Both the position numbers and the translations under genes were made by a program. The notes below the pieces were generated by a model. That model was not told the origin of the DNA, made no database searches, and saw only the letters and a program-made list of their open reading frames with translations. Below are positions 11,440 through 22,085 of a stretch of DNA of 64,000 nucleotides, in pieces. Positions within the stretch are counted from its first letter, which is position 1, and each line of letters opens with the position of its first letter. The stretch comes from Manduca sexta (taxonomy: Eukaryota; Arthropoda; Insecta; Lepidoptera; Sphingidae), in the NCBI RefSeq assembly GCF_014839805.1, contig NC_051134.1, forward strand, positions 5,983,170 through 6,047,169, read 5' to 3'.

Positions 11440-11611
11440 ACTGCCTCGGTGGCGCAGTTGTATGCGCGGTACGACAGCGCTCTGAGGTGCTGGGTTCGAA
11501 TCCCGAGTCGGGCAAAGTGATATTTGGGATTTTTTGCTCAGTATCAGCCCGAAGTCTGGAATTGTTTCCAGCAATGGGACAGTATGTAATATAGTGCTGA
11601 TAGTTATTTTA
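11440..11611 (+). mobile_element. Chimeric SINE: family B head joined to family A tail
   Basis: The head GCCTCGGTGGCGCAGTTG (A box) with GGTTCGAATCC (B box, 11493-11503) and the body up to AAGTCTGGAATTG belong to family B. At about 11565-11567 the sequence changes to CCAGCAATGGGACAGTATG and GTGCTGAT, the 3' end of family A. Other family B copies continue here with their own middle (TATGGCGATAGGCTCG). The join is abrupt, as in template switching. Confidence 0.75.
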
Positions 11612-11811
11612 ATAAGTGAAACTTATATTACCGGATTTTACTCGCAATTTCTAATCAAACTCGATTTAAGTAAACATAACTTTACCTAAATTCTCACCTT
11701 GAGAGTCAAACTTAAAACATTCGCAGCGTATATACGGGGCGTCAAACTTATACCATTGGACTAGTTTAAAAAACTAGATGACTCCAAGAACTTTTCACGA
11801 TAAACACAACT

Positions 11812-12115
11812 ACAGGTAGGTCTCTCATATGTGAGAGTCCGCTTGGGTAGGTACCACCGCAATGTCTGTTTCTGCTGCCAAGCAGTAGTGTGTAGTCATT
11901 GTTGTGGTCCGGTTTGAAAGAAATTGTAGCCAGTATAATTACTGGACTTACTAAGACTTAACATCTCATGTCTCAGGATGGCGAGCGCAGCGGAATACCG
12001 AACAATACTTTGTAATTCAAGGTGTTGGATGGTGTTTCTACTGTTTATCGGCGGTCGTTTCGCTACTATCAGGCGAACCGCAAGCTCGTCTCGTCATTCA
12101 AAGCAATCGAAAAAC
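11812..12115 (+). mobile_element. Repeat family C, full-length-like copy
   Basis: Starts GGTAGGTCTCTCATATGTG, contains GGTACCACCGCAATGTCTG, TCATGTCTCAGGATGGCGAG and ends GTCTCGTCATTCAAAGCAAT plus A-rich sequence. Five more good copies occur at 20290, 25975, 35678, 43321 and 50945. The unit resembles the 3' region of Bombyx BMC1-type LINEs from memory. It may be a SINE-like unit or a LINE 3' end. Short ORFs inside it are not genes. Confidence 0.75.
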
Positions 12116-12440
12116 ACATTGACAGACGCTCCATTACTGAAGCATTTTCCTTATTTGTTGTACAATGAACATAATAATTTATCATGATGGCAACGCTAAC
12201 GTCATTGTATGGGACAGGGCCGTTGATTATACAGGGGGGACGGGGTGGGGGAGCCACAACCCACTTGTTGCCGAATAGCATGACTACATATTCCGTCTGA
12301 AGGAATTTTGAGAGTATTACAGAGTGTTTGATTCGTGTAACCCTATTTCGATATTTCGTTGATTTGGTAATGTGGGAGGTGTGGATTTGAATCCCAGTGA
12401 CTTGTGGAATGGTGTATTTAGTTTAAAATATTATTACATA

Positions 12441-12643
12441 TCTATACTTATATCATAAAAAGGAAAAGTTTGTTTGTAAGCTAGTATGGGCTAATCTTTA
12501 GAACTATTGAACCGATTTTGAAAATTCGTTCACTAATAAGTAGCTAAATTCGTCCTAAATAGTATAGTTTTATAATTTATCCTTATAAAATAGTTATCCC
12601 AGAAAAACATTATCATGCGAGCGGACCCACGGTCAAAAGTTAT
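12441..12643 (+). mobile_element. Degenerate Helitron, about 203 bp
   Basis: The 5' end TCTATACTTATATC, preceded by A, is followed by AACCGATTTTGAAAATTCG, as in lepidopteran Helitrons. The 3' end CATGCGAGCGGACCCACGG then AAAAGTTATT looks like a mutated form of the GC-rich hairpin and CTAGT terminus seen at 37500. Confidence 0.55.
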
Positions 12644-13480
12644 TGTCAATAAATTTAATACCAAAACGGCAGTCTTATCTTGTAAATAGCACAAACAGAA
12701 TATTAAGATAATTAATTCAGGCATTGTACTTTGAAACTTACTTAACCGCGAGGGAAAACATCATGAAAATTTAAAAGTAAAAGCGTGTGGTGAAAAACAT
12801 TTTCCGGAAAACCGTACCGCCCACTATTTTCCCTAACATAGAACACGGCGCAAATGAAAGCAGTCGGAAAATGCTTTGATAAAAAGGTAACAGATGCTGG
12901 AAAAATCATATTTACCTTATCTGCCTGTAACAATGTGCGAGCTGGGTGAGGCCACGAAACCGGCGATTCTCTTTCATTTTTATACATAATACTGTTTTTT
13001 CTGTAATACTTCGGCGATTTTCATTGTTTTTTTCTTTAATTTATATAATTAGAATTTTTATAACTTTTTTCAATATTTGAGGCCTTTAATGTAAGTACTA
13101 ATATCAATATTTTCTCATTGGTTAGTAAATTCGTTCATAGTACTCACATTCATAACTCAATAATTGTTTATTGACAAACATAATAATTTACAAAATTATC
13201 AAATAACTATTTACACACGTGCGCGCGTATTCGACCATTTCTGTGAGTAAGACCTTCTACAATAAAACAGCGTCAATAGTTTAAACATAATAGCAAAACA
13301 AACGACAAATATTTTCCAAAAAACATGTAAAATTTTACAAATAGAATGAATGAAAGCATATCGTATATTCTTTTCATAATCAATACCTTTCCTACGTCTA
13401 CTTAATACCGAATCAAAAAAAAAGTAACCTGCGGATACATAATTATTAACCTTGCCTTCCTAAACTGGAAATGCCAACAA
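12644..13480. other. No gene seen
   Basis: AT-rich DNA. Open frames of 60-80 codons occur but show no motif or family resemblance. Confidence 0.5.
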
Positions 13481-13625
13481 TCGCTGGTTTAAACGCCCTA
13501 CGAGAGGCTAAAAGAGGCTATCTCCACCGGGGCGGCAAGACAGATGACGCGTGGGAGTGCGACAGGGGCCTGGGGGGTGTCTAGGGGATGGGGCCGTGAG
13601 CCGGCCGGCGCCGCCACTAATCTAG
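13481..13625. other. GC-rich patch, function unknown
   Basis: A sharp GC-rich block in AT-rich surroundings with G runs and GAGCCGGCCGGCGCCGCC. It holds GCCGGCGC (13604-13611), which fits the Mad/Smad motif GCCGNCGC. No repeat copy in the window and no clear open frame. It could be cis-regulatory. Confidence 0.3.
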
Positions 13626-13759
13626 CCTTTGACACCATTCTAACTGCTGAAATTATGCGAACCTTGTGATAAGACTCAATTACGCACGCTTGAAAGGTAT
13701 AACTTGCGTTTTCCTTATTCTAGTTACCGTGCGATAGTTACTTTTATACGAGGTGGTGT

Positions 13760-14003
13760 CGTGACTCCACTGCACCTGATGGTAAGGAGTGAGATCGAAT
13801 AGAATGTCGACTGACGGGAGATGATTACCCCTCAGCAGTCGACACAATTATGCCGGCTGATTAAAACCGGATATACATAGGCTGATCCCGGAACGCGACA
13901 CTTACGTGGACCACTATGGCGGGTTTTAGCACCTTGTGTACGGTGGTCGCTATCCGGGAGGATATGAGATATATTCTACCACCAGCAAACTCTTTAATCC
14001 ATT
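13760..14003 (-). mobile_element. Repeat family D
   Basis: Reads backwards from TCTACCACCAGC near 14000 through GTACGGTGGTCGCTATCCGG and GGCGGGTTTTAGCACC to ACCTGATGGTAAG. Same unit as 36483 and 38790. Confidence 0.75.
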
Positions 14004-14239
14004 AGTAGCGTCTGTCTATGCACCAGGTCGTTCTGGGTTTGATGACCACATTACGGTTAGTTTTTTATCACGATTTGTTGAGAACAATGCTGTTGATACA
14101 ATTAACACTCGATGAGACAGGCAGTAACAAATCAAATTCAAATAGGTTTAGCAACATGTGAAGAAAAGTATGGATTGATCCATGGTAGAGTGGAGTGGTA
14201 GCATGATAAACTAGACTCGAAGTTATATCGCACTTTTTT

Positions 14240-14350
14240 ACGAAATGTCAGCCCTGGGCCCCTGAGTCTGAAATTTGTGGCTGGTTAGACATTAGCCGCG
14301 TCCTCTATCATGGGACGGAACACACAGGAGAGAAGAGGATACCCTGAATC
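14240..14350 (+). mobile_element. SINE family B fragment (middle)
   Basis: TGTCAGCCC..TGAGTCTG and ATCATGGGACGGAACACAC match the middle of family B. Head and tail are missing or unrecognisable. Confidence 0.5.
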
Positions 14351-15100
14351 TCTGTCTATTACGTCAGGAATAGCAGCGTCATGAGCGTTTTTATTTGCCT
14401 TACGAGCCGATCGACTGAGAATGAGGCCTTATAGCGTATTTTTGAACATATCATATACCAGTTATAGGTACAAATTATACCCGGCACCATTTTAATAAAG
14501 CTTCGCTTCCAAATGTAGGTCCATTCAGTTCCAACCTTCGCATTAAGAAATCCCCCATTACTATATTAATTAAATCGCCCACGATTTATATTTGTATCGA
14601 CGTTAGGACGCCTTAGAAGTTATTTGTAGCAAAGAACGCCGATTTGATTCACGAGGTTTTTCGTAGGCGAGAGTCGGAAGGGGCTTTATTGTTATGAAGA
14701 AGCACTGTTTATTCCATTTGAACTATAATATTCCTGTTTACTGTGAATAAACCATTATATTAACAAATACGTATAAGATAATAAAATAAATAAACAGGGC
14801 CCTAACAGCATCACACAGAAAGAAACATTCTTGGTATAAAAAAGGATAGAGAATTAGAAATGCAGTTATAAGAGAAAAAACTCAGTCTACCGACATCTTT
14901 CAACGTACAAAGAAACTGAAATAGAAGTGGACTGGTCACCAGTCGCGAAGGGTCCATATAACCCAATGCTTACCGGCTTCCCTTTTGTAACTTATGTAAA
15001 ATGTTATTATTAGAACAATTTTCAGACCGCAAACATGCATCTTAGTATCTATTTATCAGGTTCCTTTTTGGAGAAATCCATCTTTCACCACTGCTAATTC
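14351..15100. other. No gene seen
   Basis: AT-rich DNA without recognised repeats or convincing open frames. Confidence 0.45.
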
Positions 15101-15480
15101 CAACTTAACAATAACAATATTATAGATGTCCTTCGTATGCCATTCCATCAAACAGTGCCATCTGATGCGTTCTAAAGATGAAAAGTGGATTAAAAAGGTA
15201 ACACATTGCTACGTCAGTATCTCAACAACAATTAGGGGTAGGCAAACTTGTAGACGGGAGGACGAAATTCAGACAACGACGGGACCATACTGACGAACAG
15301 TGACGAAAAACAGGACTCTTTGGAGAGGTTTGGAGGAGGCCTTTGCTATAAGTCAAACTGAGCTACGTGACACCATGTGATAAATTACTTATATGTTGCA
15401 TATCTATAATTGAAAAATAGTTTCTAAAGCTTAAATTGTTTGTTGTAAACATCTCTGTAATTTGCTCGGTTAATAAAGGC
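15101..15480 (+). mobile_element. RTE-type LINE, C-terminal and 3' end fragment, decayed
   Basis: With frame changes it reads like the end of an RTE protein: a region corresponding to RSKDEKWIKKV, then TLWRGLEEAF, followed by a short 3' UTR with TTAATAAAGGCT and a TTTATTTATT tail. The WRGLEEAF segment matches the W..LEEA motif in the better-preserved RTE at 23217. Not translatable as a whole. Confidence 0.6.
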
Positions 15481-16179
15481 TATTTTACTTTATTTATTTA
15501 TTATTGTCGCTATGTTAGCGCCACATGTATACTGCGCCACCTGCCATTAAAATTAATATACACAATTATTGGTAATTTAATAAATAATTGATTACAAAAT
15601 AACATTAACCCGTTGTTAAGCTGTAATTGCATGGTTAATGTAAATAACTAAGCGGTTACTACAAATAACAATTTGCGTACGGATCAACATGATTTTGTAA
15701 ACATAATAAAATAGTAATTGCGGCAAAATGATAGTTAAACATGAATTTATTTAAAACACAAATTCCAATTAAAGGCGCCAAGTTGCCAAGCGATTATGAT
15801 ACATACGTTAATAAGTAAAACCCATCGTCATCACTACACCCCTTTTTGTATCGTCGGTTTTTGTATCTAATAATTGAAGTTTAAACGCCCTAAATCTAAA
15901 ATGCCTTAAGACTTAAAAAAACATCCCTCAGGCCGGCCTAATAGCCGTCATTAAAGCACGTCGCAAATATGTGCTTGCAAAATCTAGAGTCTTCACAAAG
16001 AACAACAAGAAGCGAAACTATGTAGAGCATTATATATCAAGCTCGTTGCAGAAATGGAAACAAATATCTACTCAGAAGCAGTGCTGATGGGGACTGAGAA
16101 TATAAATTTATAAAAATGGTGCATATAAAAAATCTGACCAACACGCTTTTACGGGTTTCATTTGTGTTATATACGTCAT
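15481..16179. other. No gene seen
   Basis: AT-rich DNA; nothing recognised. Confidence 0.45.
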
Positions 16180-16420
16180 TCAGTGTTAAAAAAGTGAGGA
16201 AATACTTACCGCCATTTTTAAAAATGATTTCAATCGCTTTTTTCGAACTATTTCAAAAATTGACCAATCAGAATAAAGATTTTTCGACATGTTTAAAAAT
16301 GATTCATTTTGATTGGTTCATTCTCGAAATCGGATTGAAATTTGAGATTGGGATCGTTTATTGAAAACGACTGTTATCAGATCACAGTTATCCATAAAAA
16401 ATCTTAGCGCACCCAATACA
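16180..16420 (-). mobile_element. Repeat family F, AT-rich MITE-like unit
   Basis: Shares TTGGGATCGTTTATTGAAAA, ATTGACCAATCAGAATAAAG and a TTTTGATTGGTTCATTCTCG segment with copies at 42235 (+) and 62600 (+) and a piece at 26270. The CCAATCA/GATTGG pair is a short inverted repeat inside. Exact ends and class are not clear. Confidence 0.55.
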
Positions 16421-16730
16421 AAAGTGAAAATCTAACTTATTGGCAATACATTTTAATTTCGTCACATTCTATTATGAAATTTTATTTGATTATTGTAAAT
16501 TGAACCTTAATACACAGACATTAGTTTTCATTTTTGATATAACACTTGTAATGAAATAAGTTATTTCCTGACTGCGTGGGAGGCGGAAAGTCTTGATCGC
16601 GAGTCCGAGACCTCTACGTTCCTACAAAGTGAAATTTTAATTTTCAAGCAATTTTCGCTTTGGGACGCTCCGCAATGGGTCACTTGGATTTAAACTATGT
16701 CGCTACGAATATGTTTCAATTTATTAAAAT

Positions 16731-17000
16731 TCTTTATATTATTTCCTCTGTGGTTGTAACACATGTGCGGTACAGCAGCGCTCTGAGTTCCTGGGTTCGA
16801 TTCCCGGATCGGGCAAAGTCATATTTGTGTTTTTCTGTTCAGTATAAGCCTGGAGTCTGGAATTTTTCCCCGACATTGTAATAGGCTCACCAGTTATCAC
16901 ATCATGGGACGGAACACACTTAGCGAAAACTGGGTGCACTGGTTGCGCTTCTGCATACCCCTTCGGAGATAAATACGTGATGTTGTATGTCTTTATATTA
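16731..17000 (+). mobile_element. SINE family B with 11-bp target duplication
   Basis: Element body 16742-16989. The B box GGTTCGATTCC lies at 16794-16804; the body has GAGTCTGGAATTT, ATCATGGGACGGAACACAC and ACCCCTTCGGAGATAAATAC, and ends with TGTATGT. TCTTTATATTA flanks it at 16731-16741 and 16990-17000, the expected mark of target-primed insertion. Confidence 0.85.
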
Positions 17001-17261
17001 ATGTACATATTTTATTAAATAAAAGTAACTACATTGAAGATCAAGTTTTATTTATTTTAAAATCCATTTCTATTTACTTTTTCGAATATATTAACTTGTC
17101 CAGCTATTAGAATCTAGAACCTAAAATTTAGTCTATTAACATTCAGCCAAAAGGTAGACTATATGTTATATATTCCCAAGGAATTCTGTAAATACGTTGT
17201 AGAATACCATTGCGTAAATTAGACTAGCAGGACGTTTAGCATCTATCACTGAATCTGGATC

Positions 17262-17503
17262 GGGCGTCCGTATATTTGATCGTCTTTATTCCAGTCAATA
17301 AATTTCGTTTTATCAGGTCCTCCGTGAATGCGGCGACGTTTGAAACGGGAGTCCTTTGTTATTCATGTTTTTTAAAGGGTCGGTAAATAGAAAATATCAC
17401 TTGAGCTAATCTATAGACAGGTTGCAATGTGAATGGTCGCATATTAAAATGTACAAAATTTACTTACCAGCGCACAATCTTACAGTTGGAAGAATGAACA
17501 TAC
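17262..17503 (-). other. Candidate small host exons: a 36-nt exon and a terminal exon
   Basis: On the minus strand TTTTTGTTACAG at 17504 and above is a good splice acceptor. A 36-base segment follows (17503-17468) and is closed by GTAAGTA at 17467-17461, a consensus donor. About 90 bases further, from about 17377 to 17262, two frames stay open to a stop: one reads DSRFKRRRIHGGPDK then TKFIDWNKDDQIYGRPIQIQ; the other joins in phase with the 36-base segment read as YVHSSNCKIVR. AATAAATAAA lies near 17045. The acceptor of the second exon is weak. I do not recognise the protein. It could be chance. Confidence 0.22.
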
Positions 17504-17779
17504 CTGTAACAAAAATACATATAACTATAATTATCATAAAAAATATTTTTTTATCTTAATTCCTGAAATGGTTGAATAAAAATTTGTATTTCTAAGCACT
17601 TTTTTGGGGATGAAAAGCGTAACAAAACTGCACATATTCAAACCTTGGATAACTAAATCGTGACAACCCTGATCTGTAAGTTCGAAAAATAGGAACTCCT
17701 TATTTATTATTAACCGTAAGTGGCCACCCTAACAAAACTACGGCCGAAAATGAGCAACTCTTATTACTGTACGCGACAC

Positions 17780-17843
17780 TGTCGCGCGGTGTCGCGTTAC
17801 GTATCCAGTGTCGTGCGCTTGACGAGCGGTTAACCGCGCGACA
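17780..17843. repeat. GC-rich inverted repeat with inner palindrome
   Basis: TGTCGCGCGGT at 17780-17790 pairs perfectly with ACCGCGCGACA at 17833-17843. The right arm overlaps the 12-bp palindrome GCGGTTAACCGC. GTGTCGCG recurs between the arms. Function unknown. Confidence 0.7.
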
Positions 17844-18007
17844 CCTCTTACTTATCCCTCAATCCTTATTCCTTAGTCATAGACAGACAGAGGGATATTT
17901 GACTAAAATGTATAGAAAAAGTGACTCTACTTCCGTTATAGTAGAGTCGAATCTGCGCCTGAACCTCAGTCCTAGTATTAATGTGTCGACATGTACTTTA
18001 CCAGGTT

Positions 18008-18323
18008 ATAATAATATCAGCCCTGTATTATATACTGTCCCACTGTTGGGCACGGGCCTCCTCTACTACTGAGAGGGATTAGACCTTAGTCCACCACGCT
18101 GGCCTAGTGCGGATTGGTAGACTTCACACACCTTCGAAATTCCTATAGAGAACTTCTCAGATGTGCAGGTTTCCTCACGATGTTTTCCTTCACCGTTAAA
18201 GCGAACGATAAATTCACAAAGAATACACACAAGATTTTTTAGAAAAGTCGAAGGTGTGTGCCCTTAGGATTTGAACCTGCGGACATTAGTCTCGGCAGCC
18301 CGGTCCACACCCAACTAGGCTAT
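18008..18323 (-). mobile_element. SINE family A
   Basis: From TATCAGCCCTGTATTATATA (3' end) to the CAACTAGGCTAT head. The first few head bases (GCGGC) are lost. Confidence 0.85.
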
Positions 18324-19049
18324 CTATTAATTAGTATTAAAGTTTATTCCTCCAAATATCTCCATGAAATTTTATGCGTACATTACGATGTGTGAAGTAA
18401 AATCAAGTCTATGGTGATAATGTCGAATGTAGAGCGGCAAACGCTAAGCTCTACAGGGAATAGAAAATATCTATGACTTTATTCAGAACATATCTTTTGA
18501 AAACGGTAATCAAAACTACTTAAATGTTACTTTTCCACTAGTAAAGCACTTTGTCCTCAAGTACAATAAATATATTACATTGATTACTCTTGTGTCAAAT
18601 AAATTCTTCACACGAAATCCTTACTAAAAGTTTAACCTAAACCCTAAAACATAGGCTACAATATTCTATAAAACAGGATGAAAATCTTATAAAATATACT
18701 CTCAAATCTTTATTTATCTCGCATAGCACCCATTTTACGTGATATTGCTGCGAGGCCGTCCAACATCCAAACTCGGTATAAAATTTTCGAAACACGTAAA
18801 GGAATATTTATCGCCGCCGCTGCAGTGAAATAGTGTTGCCAAATCGGAACGCGTGAAAAAATGCGCCACCGACTTATCGGGTCTTGGGTAAACTGGATTA
18901 CAATGACACTGGACTGCATGGAGATAATGTTGTAGTCCTGATGTCATGGGTTCTACATCGCCCTTAAACTAATACCAGAAGAAGTTAGTTTTAGAGACTA
19001 CAGATTAAGAATACGGTGGTGCCTTTAGCGATCTGCTGCATCTGAAAAA
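18324..19049. other. No gene seen
   Basis: AT-rich DNA. A TAGTGTTGCCAAAT at 18833 resembles a hAT end, but no partner was found. Confidence 0.45.
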
Positions 19050-19440
19050 CATTGCGACTAGACAAGCCACAAATCCTTGCCAAAGAATACCGATTCCTGC
19101 CTAAGATGATTCGCGAGGCTATGGAAATTAAAGAATATCCGAATTTCAATAGGATGGTTGGAAGCTTGCACAAGCCTGGGATCCATCTACATTTAAATAA
19201 ATCGGAACCCAAAAGACCGGCTGCCACACTTTAAGACACTACACTGTGAGCTCATTCTGTGTAGATCGGACCGTCAATAGCTAATGCAATTTTAAAAAAT
19301 TGTATAATGTAACTTTGACTTTTCGAATCAGCAAAAAATCAGTTCCCCCGTGACCATGAAGGCTGCAGTCTTCGAAACGTTGGAAAAAAATTATAATATA
19401 AAAAGCCGTGATAAAATTGGTAAAATAGTTTTATTTCAAA
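19050..19440 (+). mobile_element. Penelope-like element, C-terminal end and flank, decayed
   Basis: The frame at 19052-19234 reads LRLDKPQILAKE, then MIREAMEIKEYPNFNR. After one shift the reading GWKLAQAWDP follows in the next frame. The pattern IREA.EI...PNFNR..GWKL..AWDP is the C-terminal signature that I know from insect Penelope-like elements, next to their GIY-YIG part. The stretch after the stop leads to a hammerhead-like motif at 19345-19390, also typical of this class. Only the last part of the protein is present, with a frame break. Confidence 0.6.
19345..19390 (+). ncRNA. Decayed hammerhead-ribozyme-like motif of the Penelope-like element
   Basis: GAAG..CTTC (19358-19373) forms stem II, followed at once by GAAAC, as in the hammerhead core. 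The bases before the stem read GTGACCAT where a working core needs CTGANGA, so cleavage is not expected. Penelope-like elements are known to carry such ribozymes in their terminal repeats. Confidence 0.4.
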
Positions 19441-19608
19441 GTTAAAAAATATTATTTGCATATGATACTAAAACATTTGTTCAGAAATTTTCGGATTAAA
19501 AATTTGCCGCGGTAATTATCCTGTACATCTATTACCATGCAGAGCAAAAATAAATGAAAAAAATAAACTACACAACTCAAATAAATAAATCCTGTCAGTA
19601 TAAAAATA

Positions 19609-19830
19609 TTAACAAGGTTTAAGACCTATACCGTCTATACATTTATAATGCTTAATGCTAGGCAGCGGTTTTGTTAATACATCTGCTATCATATCGGTAG
19701 TGGCTACATGTCCCAAACTTAAAAGTATAAGTATAATATTATCTTTTAGAACCGTCCTAATATTTAATATCGATATGCTTGCTCCTAGCATGAAACACAG
19801 AATGAAAATGAAAATCGCAAATCTACATCT
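19609..19830 (-). pseudogene. Ty1/copia RNase H end, frameshifted remnant
   Basis: On the minus strand one frame reads SVFHARSKHIDIKY (about 19801-19760) and, after a shift, another reads LGHVATTDMIADVLTKPLPS to the stop near 19609. FHARSKHIDIKYH and T..M.ADVLTKPL, spaced by about 25 residues, are the C-terminal RNase H landmarks of copia polyproteins. No integrase, reverse transcriptase or long terminal repeats are visible nearby, so only a short piece remains. Confidence 0.75.
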
Positions 19831-20289
19831 GTTACCATTCAGTATTTAGAAAATAGTTTTATCATGAAATAAATAGCTTCAAGCCAACAGAACCGACTCA
19901 CCATTCACCCAAAGAGAAGCACGCAAAACAAAATTTGTTTTATTAATACCGCACTCAGATTTAAGTGGACGTTTGCTTATAAATTTCTAAGGGTCCAGCG
20001 TAAATACTCGAGTTGTCCAAATATAATTGATGGAAGTGGGTCAGTGCTTACCCTTATGTGGTGGATGTCGCAATGCTTTTAACCGAATGTTGGGTAGGTC
20101 GTGAAAACGCGCAATGTTCGCTGTATTACTTACCGTAAAAGCATCGATCGAGCTTATTTGACAATACGCGAATGGTATACTTGAGCATAAGTGTGCAATC
20201 AAATATGACTCGTGGGAAGGGGACATAGAATCTATTAACTATAATATACATAGGTATTTAAGACGCCATAACACGGAGAGCTTTTTGAA
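19831..20289. other. No gene seen
   Basis: Nothing recognised on either strand. Confidence 0.45.
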
Positions 20290-20590
20290 TCAAAGTCCGT
20301 AGTTGTTTTTTTTATTACGACGGGACGAGGTTGCCGTTCGCCTGATGGTAAGCGATACGACCGCCCGTAAACAGCAGAAACACTATCTATCACTATAAGT
20401 ATTGTTCGGTATTCCACTGCGCTCGCCATCCTGAGACATGAGATGTTAAGTCTTATGTCCAGTAGTTACACTGACTGCAATGTTCTTCAAACCGGAACAC
20501 AACAGTGACTACACAATGCTTGGCGGCAGACATAGACAATGCAGTGATACCAACCCAGGCGGACTCACACATATGAGATACCTACCATAT
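20290..20590 (-). mobile_element. Repeat family C
   Basis: Minus-strand copy from the T-rich start near 20300 (poly(A) side) through GCGCTCGCCATCCTGAGACA to CACATATGAGATACCTACC. Confidence 0.75.
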
Positions 20591-21218
20591 TGTAATTGTC
20601 TAAGAGCAGTCGTAGTTCAATGCCGAGTGATATCTCTACATCGTGACCTTTAAAAAAAACGGTTACTTTGTGTTGCATATTTCAAAATGATTCCATAACA
20701 TAATTCCTTTTTTAAATATCAATATAAATTAACAAATAAAACCGTTGTAAATGGATTTGCAACGGATTATTTCAATTAACGCACGGGTCGCCTAAATTAA
20801 ACAATACGTTACGATGCGAAATGAATTTTAAAGTTATGCGGGTAAAGTACAATTTTGCAATACCAACAGCGCGGCAAAATCTACGACCCAATTCGACTTG
20901 AATTAAAATTAAAAACAAATGTCACACGTTATTGTGAATCCGCGGGAGGATGGCAAAAACCATTGCCAGATTTTTATATAATTAAATCATACATTAATAG
21001 ACGAGTTTTAATTAGATTTTTTCTGAAATCTATATTTAACATTCTTCGAAAAGGGATGCGATCAGTGCTAAAGGATCCATAAATTTATGATACTTAAGAA
21101 CAATATAGATTTCTATTACAACAGTATTTATTATTGCTTCAATTACTCGCCAAATAACCGTCTACAAACTTACAAATACCCATAAAATACATACGGAACC
21201 GTCCATTCCATAGGCAAC
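20591..21218. other. No gene seen
   Basis: AT-rich DNA. A 75-codon frame at 20855-21082 shows no motif. Confidence 0.45.
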
Positions 21219-21401
21219 ATGTATAAAAACAAAGCTGTCGCTATATTTACGCTAATGACTTTGACATTATTGTTTCTTTACTGCATTACAGCATCCGCTA
21301 TGATCATCATCGTCCACGGCCCCGTTGCGTCATGCGATTTTATTACCATTGGTTCCTTACTACGTAACACTATTCTTGCATCCAAAAGATCCATTTTGTA
21401 A
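21219..21401 (+). CDS. Possible 60-residue secreted or membrane peptide, unrecognised
   Basis: The ATG at 21219 starts MYKNKAVAIFTLMTLTLLFL, a basic N-terminus and a hydrophobic core like a signal peptide, with a possible cleavage site after CITASA. The rest is MIIIVHGPVASCDF and on to SLLRNTILASKRSIL. AATAAA motifs lie 2 and 14 bases after the stop, and AT-rich DNA surrounds it. I know no family like this. It may be a chance ORF, and without homologues or transcripts I would not rely on it. Confidence 0.2.
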   Translation: MYKNKAVAIFTLMTLTLLFLYCITASAMIIIVHGPVASCDFITIGSLLRNTILASKRSIL

Positions 21402-21944
21402 TAAATTTAGTTAAATAAATAAAGAAATTAAAAATGGTGCTTTTTAAAATAGTTGCGAGTTCCATTTTTAAAATTAAATTATATACATGAGTTTTCCTAA
21501 CTTGGGCTTACATTATAGCTACAAGTTATAATATTTAAATTATTGTTAAATTAGTGTTAAGACTGCTGAAAAACCTAATAAATAAAATGTTTTTTTTTTA
21601 CTGTAATGCTGTATGTACCCTTTTGTATAGGATTGATAGAGCGAAAATAATGGATGTTTAGTATATGATTTTGAAAACGTTGGTGATATATTCCCTATAG
21701 AATATTAACGAGTTATAACAGTTAATTAGTCATTATGACTGGGTTTTTACTATTAGTGTGGTGACCGGTAATTCCTACATCGTAGTATTGCAATAGGTAA
21801 CTACCAAACTAGGTACATATACCCTACGGCTTCCCTTACACTCATCTTTGGGGATGTCCAAAAATGACAGTTCGTCTTGATGTAACGTCAACTTAGGTTG
21901 TTTTTTTTAAAGTGACTTCATGATGTCGAGTGTAGGGTTTTAGT
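21402..21944. other. No gene seen
   Basis: AT-rich DNA; nothing recognised. Confidence 0.45.
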
Positions 21945-22085
21945 GGCGATAGGCTCGCCCCCTCTCTCATCATGGGACGGAACACACTTGGCGAAAAGTG
22001 GGGGCCTTAGTTACGCCTCTGTATACCTCTTCGGGGTTATCCCCGAATACGCATTTATATGCATGATGTGTGATATGATAGGTAT
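21945..22085 (+). mobile_element. SINE family B, 5'-truncated
   Basis: Starts inside the unit at GATAGGCTCGCCCCC, then ATCATGGGACGGAACACAC, TTGGCGAAAAGTGGG and a GATGTGTGATATGATAGG tail. Confidence 0.7.

Noticed and set aside
11440..11520. Functional tRNA gene in SINE heads
   Set aside because: A and B boxes are good, but acceptor and other stems do not pair; they are SINE promoters.
18833..18846. TAGTGTTGCCAAAT resembling the hAT-like end
   Set aside because: No inverted partner or 8-bp duplication could be found nearby; one base shorter than the 59876 end.
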